Counted from the first letter of the stretch, positions 8,628 to 18,058 are shown. The stretch is DNA of 33,277 nucleotides from Candidatus Nitrosocosmicus sp. (GCA_025934495.1 JAICXY010000032.1:1-33277), one strand, 5' to 3'. Notes: a model not told the origin generated them from the sequence alone. Program-made: numbers and translations.

Positions 8628-9848
8628 ATGGCAGGAAGAAAACAGAATTTTAGTATCCTGATGGTTTGTACAGAGTATCCACCAATGCAAGGAGGTATCG
8701 GAAGATATGTATATAATTTGGTTAAGTCATTATGCTCAAAAGGAATTGAAGTCAAAGTTATTTCTAATTCGGATGGGAAAGGAGATTATACTGGATTATC
8801 ACCTTTTAGTAAAAATAATTCAGAAGTATTATATGAAGTGGTACAAAAACTACATCCAGATATTGTTCATATACAACATGAACAAGGGCTATATAATTTT
8901 GAAATTCACCCTTTGTTCCCATCTAGAACAAAAACAGGATTAGACAAATTTTATTCGATTTGTAAAATACCAATTGTATCAACATTCCATACATCTTATA
9001 GATTCAAACAATGGATGCAATCTATTCTCATAAATGGAAAAGATACACTACATTTAAGATATTTGTATGAATATTGGAAACATTTAATCAATTACTCCTC
9101 TTTTCTTAGAACAAATTATTATGCGATGTCTAAAAGCTCTGCAGGAATAGTCTTTTCTAACTATATGGCAAATCTAATTCCAGGTACCAGAGTCATATAT
9201 CACGGATCTGAACCCTTTCAATCTGTTGATGTTGAACAAGAAAGAGCAAGAGAAATGCTTTCTCTTCCAAAAAAAGATCGAATCATACTAGTACAGGGAT
9301 TTATAACTGCTTCAAAAGGTTGGAACATTATAAAAAAAATGAATATACCTGATGGTTGGAAATTAGTAATAAATTATTCTAAAAACCATTATAATAAACA
9401 AATAATTAATCTAAAATTAAATAACAAAAAAAATATAATTAATTTGGAAAAAGATTATCTTACTGAAAAAGATTTATCGACATTATTTTTTGCATCCGAT
9501 ATTATCTTTTTACCATACAAAGCAATAGCAGGGTCAGGAACCATGTTTGATGGTTTAGGACACGGGAAGCCTTTTTTGGCTTCAAATACCGGATTTTTCA
9601 AAGAATTTTCAAAATATGGTTTAGGAATAGTTACCGATAGAGATGCTCGTAGTTTTGAGAAAGGTCTTGAGATAGTTGACAAAAACTATATTGCATTAAA
9701 ATCAAATGTAGAGAAATTCCGAAAAAAATTAACATGGGATGTTATTGCGGAACAACATTTAGATATTTATGAAAACATTCTTAATAATAAAAAAGATAAA
9801 GCTACCAATTTAATAACCACCTCAACAAAGGCACCAGAAAAACCATAA
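8628..9848 (+). CDS. GT4-family glycosyltransferase
   Basis: A 406-residue GT-B fold enzyme. The N-terminal domain has the classical start 'ILMVCTEYPPMQGGIGRYVY' (donor/acceptor loop with GGIGRY) and 'PDIVHIQHEQGL'. The linker is followed by a C-terminal Rossmann domain with 'IILVQGFITASKGWNII', 'FFASDIIFLPYKAIAGSG' and 'LGHGKPFLASNTGFFKEF', corresponding to the nucleotide-sugar binding region of GT4 enzymes. It probably transfers a sugar to a lipid, glycan or protein on the cytoplasmic side of the membrane. There are no transmembrane segments. It stands alone, flanked by mobile-element debris; the substrate cannot be told. Confidence 0.85.
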   Translation: MAGRKQNFSILMVCTEYPPMQGGIGRYVYNLVKSLCSKGIEVKVISNSDGKGDYTGLSPFSKNNSEVLYEVVQKLHPDIVHIQHEQGLYNFEIHPLFPSRTKTGLDKFYSICKIPIVSTFHTSYRFKQWMQSILINGKDTLHLRYLYEYWKHLINYSSFLRTNYYAMSKSSAGIVFSNYMANLIPGTRVIYHGSEPFQSVDVEQERAREMLSLPKKDRIILVQGFITASKGWNIIKKMNIPDGWKLVINYSKNHYNKQIINLKLNNKKNIINLEKDYLTEKDLSTLFFASDIIFLPYKAIAGSGTMFDGLGHGKPFLASNTGFFKEFSKYGLGIVTDRDARSFEKGLEIVDKNYIALKSNVEKFRKKLTWDVIAEQHLDIYENILNNKKDKATNLITTSTKAPEKP

Positions 9849-9990
9849 AGAACATCAAATGATTTTTTATTTGCATCATGATAATTTTTGATAAATAGCA
9901 TAACACGCGATTTGTATAAAATCAAGTTTGAAACTATTTCCTCTCATAGTATATAATACATCTTTTGATAAAGTATTGATAGTGATATCC

Positions 9991-10670
9991 GGCACTGTTA
10001 ACTTGAAGAAAAACTAAAAGCTCGAATATACCTAATTTCCTTTGATATCAATAAACAAAATATTATATCTTTTACATATATTTGATATGGATTTTATCTG
10101 TACTTTCTAGATTTATCATTTAGATGGTCACAAAAGCCTTATTCAAATTTGTTAATATAGACTATCTATATATCTGGAACTGGATTCAAAAATACAACAC
10201 AAACATGAAAAAATCTTTCAAAGAAAAGAAACTTTCAGAGTATTCTAGTATGTATAAAGACGAAATCCTCTTAAAAGTTGATTCTGAATTCATTTGGCTT
10301 TGGTTGTTGTCGAGCAACCGATAAAGAAATCATTGGAGGAGTATTTTAAGAGAATGAAACATGTTTGTTGCCGAACGGTTTTTATCGAATATTTTAGAAG
10401 AATTTGGAGAACATCTGGCATCTACAGATAGCGGTACATGGTAGTTACCACAAGCATACAAATCCTTGAATTTTGTACATCATATTTATTCTCCATTTTA
10501 GAAAAGCATCATAGAGAGGATAATGCAGTATATTAAAGATAGAACAGAAATCTCTATGATTATTTTCTATGTAAAAAAAGGAAATGTAAATTGTTTCATA
10601 TTAAAAATTGGATTAATCTTTTTATGAATTTGTATAACAAGGATGTGGTAGTCGAAGTAAGTTAACAGCC
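9991..10670 (+). mobile_element. decayed IS6-like element, copy D, with both ends visible
   Basis: 680 bp from GGCACTGTTAACTTG at the left to AAGTTAACAGCC at the right; the ends are inverted repeats and resemble IS6-family ends. Inside, an interrupted transposase is readable: 'YIWNWIQKYNTNMKKSFKEKK' with 'FIWLWLL' (10124-10324), then 'MFVAERFLSN' after a frameshift, 'STDSGTW' near 10427-10441, and a C-terminal piece ending around 10590. The element is shorter than an intact IS6 member (about 800 bp) and carries several stops, so it is dead. No target duplication is obvious at the boundaries. Confidence 0.7.
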
Positions 10671-10885
10671 CCGTCAGACCTATTATTACACGTTAAATAA
10701 GTCTCGTACAGGGTTCTCTATATTTATTTACAATCGATTAATTTTGAATGTCCCAATTCGTGATCTAGAAATTATTTTTTGATTTTATTTCTAATAATCA
10801 ATCTCCATATACTAAATCAATATATAGATGTGGTTGGATGTTAAGATATATGAAGTTTTACCGATTCTGAGATCATTGACATCAG

Positions 10886-12751
10886 TTAGCCATATTGAAA
10901 TATTATTCCTTTTTCTCCTCTAGGATGTTTCCAATCTGTTTCTTTTGCACATGTTCCACATTCTATGCATCCTTCGTGTTGAAGCATTACTCGCTCATTC
11001 TCAATACTGTAACATTTAGTGGGACATAGAGTAACCATTTTTTTCATAAAATCACTTTGTGAATTTAAAACTTTGATGTGAGATAATGAATCGTCATTAT
11101 AATCTAGTTTTGCAATTCTCTCAGCAATTGTAGGGATGGTGATAGAATAACTTTTTTGTAAATCCCTGCCTGCTCTTTCTGCAATCTCGACAGGAACATC
11201 GGTATAGGTGTTGTTTGATTCAAGAATTGGTAAGAGTCTTTTATATCCTAATGTATTTGCAAATCCTATAGATATATTTCTCAAGGTATTACTTGACATC
11301 AATTTAAAAATGGTTCCGTATCTATGTCCAACTATATCTTTAGGTACTTGTTTTGTGCAATCAAGAAAAGTTTTAAGATAGTTTTTGTCAATTTCATTCA
11401 TATCTCGAGTATAAGGGCTTTCTTCTACCAATTTACTATAGCGTTCACCCAATCTATCAAAGTTATTCTGATCTATCGATTTTGAAATAGATTCTGCAGC
11501 TCTTACTGCATCATCAATACCTACATTAATACCTTCTATACGAGGACCTACGAATATGCCCCGACCAGCCGCATCACCGATAAATAATATATTTTTATAA
11601 TACGGTTTCTTCATTCTACCGCGCTTTCCATCGGGAACTAATTTAGTACTATACTCTAATTCAACATAATTTGTTTCAAATCCTATATCATATTTTGAAA
11701 CTAATTCGTTATGTATTGAATCGATTTTATTTTTTATATCATCCTTTGTTTTGTAAAGACCACTTGCTAAAAGATCAGAAATCCTTGATGAAGAATAATA
11801 TGCTTGATGTAGATCTTTCCAACTTTTGATTAATTTATTGGATTTAAAGCGTGCTCTGAGTTCTTCCTCTTTTGAAAGATTTTTATAACTATCTTTGCTT
11901 TTTGGAACTTCATCTTTTATTAATTCCATTACAAATGGATTTGATAGTAATGCATTAACAAGTTCATTTGGCTCTACAGGATTTTCGATTAGGGAATCAT
12001 AGTGATAAACCGCGCCAACTGAAAGAGTATCTCTATTTGTATAAAGAAATCCTCCACCAATATGGTTTAGTGTTATGTCGCCTGCAAAAAGATGGGCGGC
12101 CCCCTCATTTTCTGATATTTCAAATCTTTCTTCTATCAATCCCTCAGGCAATTTTACTACTACCTTTACTCCCTGATAGAGTTCAGACGATGTAAATTTA
12201 CTTCGAGCACCTGTTATCTGTGCTATTTCGGAATTAACTCCATCTGCAGCAATAACTGCTTTTACTTGAAATGGCTCAAGCTCATCGGTTTCTATAATAA
12301 TTGTATTTTCATCTTTCCAGATTATTGATTTAACATGGACTCCCAACACTATTCCGCCACCGAGATTTTCTGCACTTTGCAAAGCCTCTTTTGCAAACCA
12401 TGTTAGTAATTTATTGAGTAAAACGGTATAGCCAAAGTTTGATTGATAATTATGGGTGGGGGTAATATCTAGAGAAAATACTTTGTCTTTTGACGTAGCA
12501 TGAAGAATGTATTTTGTTATCTGCCTTTCTACCGGTGCATCCTTTAAGAAATTATCAAAAATATTTTCAACATTGTATACCTTTCCTACCGCAGGATTTT
12601 TAGAGTATAGTATACCGCCAGATACATTTTTGGTCCCTATTTTCTTTCCGCCCTCTATGAGAATTGCTTGTTTTCCAAGATTTGATAAATGCTTAAGTGC
12701 GGCAAGGCCTGCTGAGCCTCCGCCAATTATCGCTACATCAAACTTTTCCAT
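10886..12751 (-). CDS. fixCX: ETF:quinone oxidoreductase with fused ferredoxin domain (FixC-FixX fusion)
   Basis: A 621-residue flavoprotein. The N-terminal FAD-binding Rossmann motif is IIGGGSAGLAAL (residues 8-19). 'NVSGGILYSKNP' and 'VIAADGVNSEIA' are typical of the FixC/geranylgeranyl reductase superfamily, and 'ILFIGDAAGRGIFVGPRIEGIN' gives the second FAD contact. The C-terminus carries a 4Fe-4S FixX-like domain: C576, C580, then C595xxC598xxC601. It accepts electrons from the EtfAB dimer and passes them to quinone at the membrane. FixC and FixX are separate genes in many bacteria; here they are one chain, as in mitochondrial-type ETF-QO. The ATG shares one base with the stop of the EtfA gene (TAATG), so the three genes form one operon. 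The 3' end faces dead IS copy D. Confidence 0.9.
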   Translation of the reverse strand: MEKFDVAIIGGGSAGLAALKHLSNLGKQAILIEGGKKIGTKNVSGGILYSKNPAVGKVYNVENIFDNFLKDAPVERQITKYILHATSKDKVFSLDITPTHNYQSNFGYTVLLNKLLTWFAKEALQSAENLGGGIVLGVHVKSIIWKDENTIIIETDELEPFQVKAVIAADGVNSEIAQITGARSKFTSSELYQGVKVVVKLPEGLIEERFEISENEGAAHLFAGDITLNHIGGGFLYTNRDTLSVGAVYHYDSLIENPVEPNELVNALLSNPFVMELIKDEVPKSKDSYKNLSKEEELRARFKSNKLIKSWKDLHQAYYSSSRISDLLASGLYKTKDDIKNKIDSIHNELVSKYDIGFETNYVELEYSTKLVPDGKRGRMKKPYYKNILFIGDAAGRGIFVGPRIEGINVGIDDAVRAAESISKSIDQNNFDRLGERYSKLVEESPYTRDMNEIDKNYLKTFLDCTKQVPKDIVGHRYGTIFKLMSSNTLRNISIGFANTLGYKRLLPILESNNTYTDVPVEIAERAGRDLQKSYSITIPTIAERIAKLDYNDDSLSHIKVLNSQSDFMKKMVTLCPTKCYSIENERVMLQHEGCIECGTCAKETDWKHPRGEKGIIFQYG

Positions 12752-14082
12752 TATTGTTCTATTCCTTGAGGTATTTGCAATTTATCTTTGTGTTTTTTTA
12801 TTTCATTAATCAAAAGCGGTAGCACCTCTTCAATTTTTCCTTTGATTAATATATCTGATTCATCTATTATGGGTGCTTGAATATCTTGATTTATAGAAAT
12901 TACAAATTCTGATTCTTTCATTCCAGCAATATGTTGTACGGCGCCACTTATTCCTAAAGCAAAATATAACAAAGGATTTACCTTTCTACCACTAGTGCCT
13001 ATAACTCGATCAGGGATCATATATGTTGAGGTTAGATTTTCGCTTACGGGATATGGCTTCTTAGAAATAGGTAATGATACTCCTATTTCTGCATCTAATT
13101 CTTTCGCAAGATTTTCTATCAACTTTATGTTCTGTTCAGGAGATTCTTTGATTCCTCTTCCAAAGCTAACTATTGTTTTTTTATTGTTAAAATCAACTTT
13201 ACTTTGAACTATTCTTCTATTGATTATTTTTATTTTAAGGTCTTCTTGAGATATATTTGGATCAAAATCTATTATTTTTTCTTCTCTAGTTGTATCTCGT
13301 TCTATTCGAGAAAAAACGCCTGGAATTATGCTACAGGCTTGTGGATGAAATTTTTTTTTATTGTCGGGATTAAGATTGTCCAAACAAAGTATGGTAGTCC
13401 AAAGAAAACCTGAAAAGTCTGGCCTATACATTTCAAGAGTCTTTTCATATACGATGGGCTTTCCTTTTGTTTTATGCTCGTGTCTTATCTCTAAATCATT
13501 TATTACTAGCTTATTTATATCGGATGCAAGTCCAGATTCTAATTCTGCCATGACAGTAGAAGACAAATGCCTTCCTGTATCATCTGCAGAGAAAAACATG
13601 TACCTAGGTTTGCTAAAAATAGGATTTAAGGACGCTGGCGTGGTGGTGGCGGTAGAGACAGGATGGATGGAAGAAGTAATTTTTTCCGCACAAGTTCTAT
13701 CGGTTACAATTTGGCTTATTATTTTTGTATAAAGAAGGTTGCGGTTATATCGAAGTTCTGGATGATCTGCACAGATCACAATATCTGCACCATAATAAAT
13801 TAACTCCTTGCATAGGTGTCGGATATTATGTCCAAGTATAATTGCGACTACCTTTTCTTCTGGTTTGTATCTTTTATTAAAATCATCTATTAGCCTTCTT
13901 GCTTCTCCTAGCATTTCAAAACTTACTGGCAATATTGTGCCTTCTTCTTGTTCTATTACAATGTATAAATGTCTGTAGTTCTCTTCTATTTCTTTTTCAT
14001 TCTCTTTTCTAGTATCATCTATAAAAGTCTCTTGATTTTCTTTTATTTTTGTTTGTGAAATAGAAGATAATGGCGATGTCAT
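12751..14082 (-). CDS. etfA: electron transfer flavoprotein alpha subunit
   Basis: A 443-residue EtfA/FixB homologue, longer than the usual 310-350. Residues 1-36 are a charged extension, and a 'SIHPVSTATTTPASL' linker interrupts the N-terminal domain. The N-terminal domain begins at 'HLYIVIEQEEGTILP'. The C-terminal FAD domain is well conserved from residue 359: 'VIGTSGRKVNPLLYFALG', 'ISGAVQHIAGMKES', 'ISINQDIQAPII' and 'KIEEVLPLL'. It forms the heterodimer with EtfB that carries electrons from a dehydrogenase to the ETF-QO. Its start overlaps the EtfB stop by four bases (ATGA), a sign of translational coupling. The extension may contact the bifurcating flavin or a dedicated partner; this is inference. 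Confidence 0.9.
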   Translation of the reverse strand: MTSPLSSISQTKIKENQETFIDDTRKENEKEIEENYRHLYIVIEQEEGTILPVSFEMLGEARRLIDDFNKRYKPEEKVVAIILGHNIRHLCKELIYYGADIVICADHPELRYNRNLLYTKIISQIVTDRTCAEKITSSIHPVSTATTTPASLNPIFSKPRYMFFSADDTGRHLSSTVMAELESGLASDINKLVINDLEIRHEHKTKGKPIVYEKTLEMYRPDFSGFLWTTILCLDNLNPDNKKKFHPQACSIIPGVFSRIERDTTREEKIIDFDPNISQEDLKIKIINRRIVQSKVDFNNKKTIVSFGRGIKESPEQNIKLIENLAKELDAEIGVSLPISKKPYPVSENLTSTYMIPDRVIGTSGRKVNPLLYFALGISGAVQHIAGMKESEFVISINQDIQAPIIDESDILIKGKIEEVLPLLINEIKKHKDKLQIPQGIEQ

Positions 14083-14972
14083 TTTATGATTGTCCCTCCC
14101 AAAGTATCATATATTCTAGTTACAACCTGTCCTATATTCCCTTGGCTAGAGCCATCAATGACATCTGCTTTTCTATTTGCCTTTGCCCTTGGTATTTTTT
14201 CAACTTTATAAACTATTGTAGGTGACCCAGGTAATCCTACGGCCTTTGAATTTACTTCTAGCGATTGAGCACTAAAAACTTTAAGATATTCTTTATATTG
14301 GGATGATCGACCTATTGCCTCCTTTTGATGTCTTGCTAGTTTAAGCCTTTGAGATATAGTATTAAAAAAAGGGATAAAAGAGGGATCCAGTGTCATAAAA
14401 ATTGGTAATGGTGCCTCAATCTCTTCGATTATATCATGATATCCATAACTTTTAATTAATCGCTGTACTTTTACATAACCTCTTTTAATATCTACGTCAT
14501 AATCAATAACATTACCAATGAAAGGATAACCAAGTTTCCATGCAGTTTGTGGTCCTGTTTGTCCTGTTTCGCCATCAGAAGCCCTGTGGCCTGCGAAAAC
14601 AATATCAATAGGCTGACCATTTGCCATTTTCTTTATACCTGCTTTTAGAACTTCAGCTGTAGCAAGAGTATCAGCCCCTGCAAAAATACGATCACTATAA
14701 AGATGTAGCTCATCGGCATCACAAATTAGTTGAGATTGTTGCAAAGCTGCCTCTGCTATTGGAGGGCCCATCGTAGCAACCGAAACCCGAGAACCATACT
14801 TTACTTTGGAGTATAAGGCAGCTGTTGATGCTACAGCACTATGAGGCCCTAAAATATTTTTTGTTTCAGCTCTGTTTAATGTTCCATCCGCATTATAACT
14901 TACATTTCCTTCAGAAAAATCAGGCTCAAGTTTTACTATAACTGCAGTATTAAGCGTTCCATCTGGATTCAA
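14079..14972 (-). CDS. etfB: electron transfer flavoprotein beta subunit, bifurcating-type loop
   Basis: A 297-residue EtfB/FixA homologue, first gene of the ETF operon. 'NADGTLNRAETKNILGPHSAVA' replaces the canonical VNPFD...E..LRL region. Residues 128-141 read GHRASDGETGQTGP, closer to the DGDT-Q-VGP type seen in FAD-binding, electron-bifurcating EtfB than to the DDD-Q type of AMP-binding EtfB (established for FixAB and EtfAB-Bcd; the match here is my reading). The only available in-frame start after an upstream TGA is TTG (14972) or the adjacent CTG; a TATA box TTTATAAAT sits 22-30 bases ahead, supporting a leaderless TTG start. An electron donor could be NADH or the neighbouring dehydrogenase. 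Confidence 0.88.
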   Translation of the reverse strand: MNPDGTLNTAVIVKLEPDFSEGNVSYNADGTLNRAETKNILGPHSAVASTAALYSKVKYGSRVSVATMGPPIAEAALQQSQLICDADELHLYSDRIFAGADTLATAEVLKAGIKKMANGQPIDIVFAGHRASDGETGQTGPQTAWKLGYPFIGNVIDYDVDIKRGYVKVQRLIKSYGYHDIIEEIEAPLPIFMTLDPSFIPFFNTISQRLKLARHQKEAIGRSSQYKEYLKVFSAQSLEVNSKAVGLPGSPTIVYKVEKIPRAKANRKADVIDGSSQGNIGQVVTRIYDTLGGTIIK

Positions 14973-14993
14973 CAGCTGGTATTTCGCTTGATA

Positions 14994-15002
14994 ATTTATA
15001 AA
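14994..15002 (-). promoter_or_regulatory. TATA box of the etfB-etfA-fixCX operon
   Basis: On the minus strand TTTATAAAT lies 22-30 bases before the TTG start of etfB, as expected for archaeal TBP with a leaderless mRNA. It fixes the start codon of the operon's first gene. Confidence 0.6.
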
Positions 15003-15519
15003 TGCTTTTTGAAAAAGGCAACGTCAGAAAGTATTTTATATCCTTACGGTAATTTGTTACATGATAGTTTTTACCGTTACTTTGGTTATATTTTATAACT
15101 AAAGAGTATGGTATATTAGATCTCGTATAATTAAAAATGTTATAATTTTAAATTATGATCCTGTAATAATTATCTGAAGCTGATTCATTCCGCTATAATT
15201 TATCAGACCTATTACTATGTCCAATATTATGGTATGTTATATTTTCTGAGCCTGGTTTTAAATATGCATTTTATGCTGCTAAATGTTCTGCAAATGCAAT
15301 TGAACTATTTTATTGCTGTGTTGCATGATTAATATAATTCCAAATACATTTAGCTAGCGTCAACTGTAAATTATGTGGAATGGTCTCCGACTATAACCAA
15401 TCTTTAGTTTGACATGGCACAATATTGATAGGATTTGATGTTCTTGATAACTGAGATGCTGAATTAAAAGAGATGAATGAAAATAAGGTTGGATTAAGAG
15501 CCAATTTAATATCCTAATA
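15003..15519. other. gene-free region upstream of the ETF operon
   Basis: About 500 bases with no credible gene. TGCTGTGTTGCATGATTAA at 15314-15332 matches the terminus of the family-2 miniature elements, but no opposite end is found within 150 bases, so it may be an isolated remnant. Confidence 0.35.
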
Positions 15520-15870
15520 CCTTTCTTCTTTTATTGGAATATGCCAAAATATATTTTCATCTGCCTTATAGACAAACCAATGAAGGAATTGCACAAGGAC
15601 TTCTATGGAAAGTACCTTCGATCTTTGATTACAGTACAATAAGCAGAAGAATAAACAGGGTGTATATTAATGTAAAAGATGATGGTAGCAAATAATTCAA
15701 AGACAATCATATCCTAATTGCAATAGACAATACAGAAATCATGTTTACAAATAGAGGCTAATGAATGATAGGCAAATGGCTACTTTAAAAGAAAGACCAT
15801 GTTAAAAGATCAAAACATCAAACGGATAAAATATTTTATGGAAATGTTGAAATTGGTTTCATTGCCTTTT
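15520..15870 (+). pseudogene. IS5-type transposase remnant
   Basis: Interrupted plus-strand translation gives 'LPYRQTNEGIAQGLL' and 'FDYSTISRRINRVYI', then 'HILIAIDNTEIMFTNRG' with stops, followed by 'IGKWLL'. This order (LPYRQTEG..., DY..I.RR, then A-I-D-x-T-x-I...NRG) is that of IS5-group archaeal transposases, where the Asp of 'IDNT' is the first catalytic residue. At least three stops and loss of both element ends show an old fragment. Confidence 0.6.
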
Positions 15871-15948
15871 GTCCTTGGATGGCTTGTAGTCATTTTGTTC
15901 AACTATGATTGTCGATTGTGATGAAACGGTCATTTTTCTATCCTAGTC

Positions 15949-16028
15949 GGTCAACCAATAAAAAAAACGTTCAAAACGCCGGTCAACTTGGTCAAATAAG
16001 CGGTCAAAATGGTCAATAAAGTGGTCAA
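15949..16028 (+). repeat. GGTCAA motif array with 21-bp period
   Basis: GGTCAA occurs at 15949, 15981, 15990, 16002, 16011 and 16023, with GTTCAA at 15969. From 15981 the spacing alternates 9, 12, 9, 12 bases, so the double motif repeats every 21 bases, two helical turns. In one frame the core reads G-Q-L-G-Q-I-S-G-Q-N-G-Q before a stop, so it may be the remnant of a seven-residue protein repeat, or a protein-binding array. There is no flanking gene other than transposon debris. Confidence 0.7.
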
Positions 16029-16029
16029 A

Positions 16030-16774
16030 TTTTTCTATAAGCATACCGAGCATAAGATATGAAGGAAAAAACAGATGGGAATGATAAATCTTACCATATA
16101 ATAATTAATGATGCTTGGTCATTATTCAAAATCACTTATTTTTATCCTCAATTCAACATGCCAATTCCAATCATGGATTTTATCAATTTGAATTAATTTC
16201 TCTACTCACAGGTATGGTATGAATATTCCTCTCTGATTGTAGATACTTTTCCTAATGCTGCTTGATTTAATCATACAAGCTCAAGGATCTCTTTAGAACT
16301 ACTTTCATATCCTTCTACAGGATGAATCAAATCTATTCCTAATGCATTTTGCTAAATTCATACAGATTCTTATCATCTATTCTGGTAATTCGCCATATAA
16401 TATATAAAGGGTAAAGAGAATAACCAAGAAAAGGGTAAAGCAACCTACAATTCATCTAATATCCTTTACCATAGCATTATTGGTAGTTACTTTATCTGCT
16501 ACTAGAGATATTGTAAAAGATCTTTTATGTTTATGCTAGATGAATTCTATGGGAAAACTCATTCTTCGTGAGTATTGCTGTATCCATTGCCTACCTTGCA
16601 TACATATTGATTCCAGTCTGTTACTACTCGGCTCTGTCAAATTTGTGTCGGATATATCGTAAAATGGATTAATCTATTTACGAATAACTGCAATAAGATA
16701 TTGATATATTGGCTTAAGTTCATTCAAGATATAAGTTGGGATTGAGTAAACATAATTTGACTTTATATATTTTT
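16030..16774. other. gene-free degenerate region between the repeat array and the dehydrogenase gene
   Basis: No intact frame. Short features seen: two direct copies of AAAGGGTAAAG near 16405-16440 and a GGCTCTGTCAAATTTGTG string near 16630 that resembles an IS6-type end. The fragmented look suggests decayed genes or insertions that cannot be named. Confidence 0.35.
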
Positions 16775-18058
16775 TCAATAAGCTTTGTACTCTTTTCCAA
16801 GTAACAATGACGCAATTTTGAGCTCAAGTATTTCATTAGCACCTTCGTATATTGTTGTAGCTCGACTGTCTAAAAAATGCCTTGCAACTCTGCTAGTTTT
16901 TCTATATCCAAAAGATCCAAAAATTTGAATGGATCTATTAGATACATCAAAAGCATTATTGGTAGCATTAAGTTTTGCCATCGAGGCAAATAAATCCACC
17001 TCATTTTTTAATTTTTGATATTCTTTATTTTCTTTTGATATCTTATATATCCAATCGCTATATTCATTTTTTAAACTTTCTATATAATCATGTAATTTTT
17101 GCCTCAAAAGCGCAGTTTTATATACCAACCATTTCGATGATTCGATAGCTACTTTTATTTGTACAATATGTTGTTGAATTAGCTGTTTTTTTGCTAAAAG
17201 AGAATTATGCTGAACTCTTTCTTTTGAATGGTTGATAGATTCTGTCAAACAATCCTCCATCACCCCTATAGATCCCGCAGCAACACTTAACCTTCCATCA
17301 ATTAATGCAGTATATGCTATATGAAGACCATCCCCTCTTAAACCGATCAAGTTTTTTTTTGGAATTTTATAATTTTTAAAATTTAACTGTGCATTTTTTA
17401 CAGTCAGTAACCCAATTTTGTCTTTTATTTCGACTATCTCAAAATCAGGAAAATTTTTTTTATCTATAATGAAGGCAGATATTTTCCCATTTAGGTTTGA
17501 ATCGACGTTACCTTTTTCTTTTGCATATATTGTAAAAACATCAGCAAATGTTCCATTGCCTATCCAGTGTTTTATGCCGTTTAACAGAAAATAATCATCT
17601 TTTTCTTCTATCGTAGATGTTAAAGAAGATGGATCGCTACCAGCCAATGGTTCTGATAAAGCAAAAGCCATAATGGATTCGCCTTTAGTAGTAAATGGTA
17701 AAAATGATTTTTTTTGTTCTATACTAGCCCAATTTTGTAATATCAATTGACCTATGGAAATATGGGCAGAAAAAAAAGTTCTAAGAGATCCTCCCTCCAT
17801 GCCTATTTTTTGCAAGGCCATAACATAAGTTAGAAAATCATAACCAAGACCACCATATTGTTTAGAAATCGGGCAACCCAACATTCCTATTTTTCCAAAT
17901 TCAGGTATAATATTTTCATTAAATCGTTCATGCAAATAGCAATCTGTTTCAATATTTCTGATATTTTTACAAGCATCGTTTATCTTGCTTATATAGTTAG
18001 TTTGTTCTTTAGAAATTTCAAATTGCATATCTGAAAGATTTATGAATTTGTTACTCAC
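16775..18058 (-). CDS. acyl-CoA dehydrogenase family flavoprotein
   Basis: A 427-residue ACAD-fold enzyme; family members oxidise acyl-CoA (or related) substrates with FAD and hand electrons to ETF. Signature 1 is present as 'FALSEPLAGSDPSSLTS' followed by 'LNGIKHWIGNGTFADVF'. The glutamate of 'TIYEGANEI' (E405) is in the position of the catalytic base of most family members, so it is probably active. 'QIFGSFGYRKTSRVARHFLDSR' is also typical. An extra charged stretch of about 25 residues (around 'HDYIESLKNEYSDWIYKISK') interrupts the C-terminal helical bundle, making the protein longer than the usual 380-400. The GTG at 18058 is favoured by a TATTATAC box about 25 bases ahead; ATG 18028 ('MQFEISKEQ') matches the usual N-terminus and is a real alternative. 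No acyl-CoA ligase, hydratase or thiolase lies in the window. Confidence 0.85.
   Translation of the reverse strand: MSNKFINLSDMQFEISKEQTNYISKINDACKNIRNIETDCYLHERFNENIIPEFGKIGMLGCPISKQYGGLGYDFLTYVMALQKIGMEGGSLRTFFSAHISIGQLILQNWASIEQKKSFLPFTTKGESIMAFALSEPLAGSDPSSLTSTIEEKDDYFLLNGIKHWIGNGTFADVFTIYAKEKGNVDSNLNGKISAFIIDKKNFPDFEIVEIKDKIGLLTVKNAQLNFKNYKIPKKNLIGLRGDGLHIAYTALIDGRLSVAAGSIGVMEDCLTESINHSKERVQHNSLLAKKQLIQQHIVQIKVAIESSKWLVYKTALLRQKLHDYIESLKNEYSDWIYKISKENKEYQKLKNEVDLFASMAKLNATNNAFDVSNRSIQIFGSFGYRKTSRVARHFLDSRATTIYEGANEILELKIASLLLGKEYKAY

Noticed and set aside
10124-10324. 66-codon frame as an independent gene
   Set aside because: It is a fragment of the IS6-like transposase in copy D.
13361-13732. 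123-codon plus-strand frame
   Set aside because: Lies antisense inside the well-conserved etfA gene; a shadow frame.
15949-16028. CRISPR array
   Set aside because: Repeats are only six bases with spacing of 9-12; no 25-37 base repeats, spacers or cas genes are present.
16775-18058. Dehydrogenase as the N-methylglutamate dehydrogenase of the MgdABCD type
   Set aside because: That enzyme is sarcosine-oxidase-like; this protein clearly has the acyl-CoA dehydrogenase fold and signatures, so the assignment would be guesswork.
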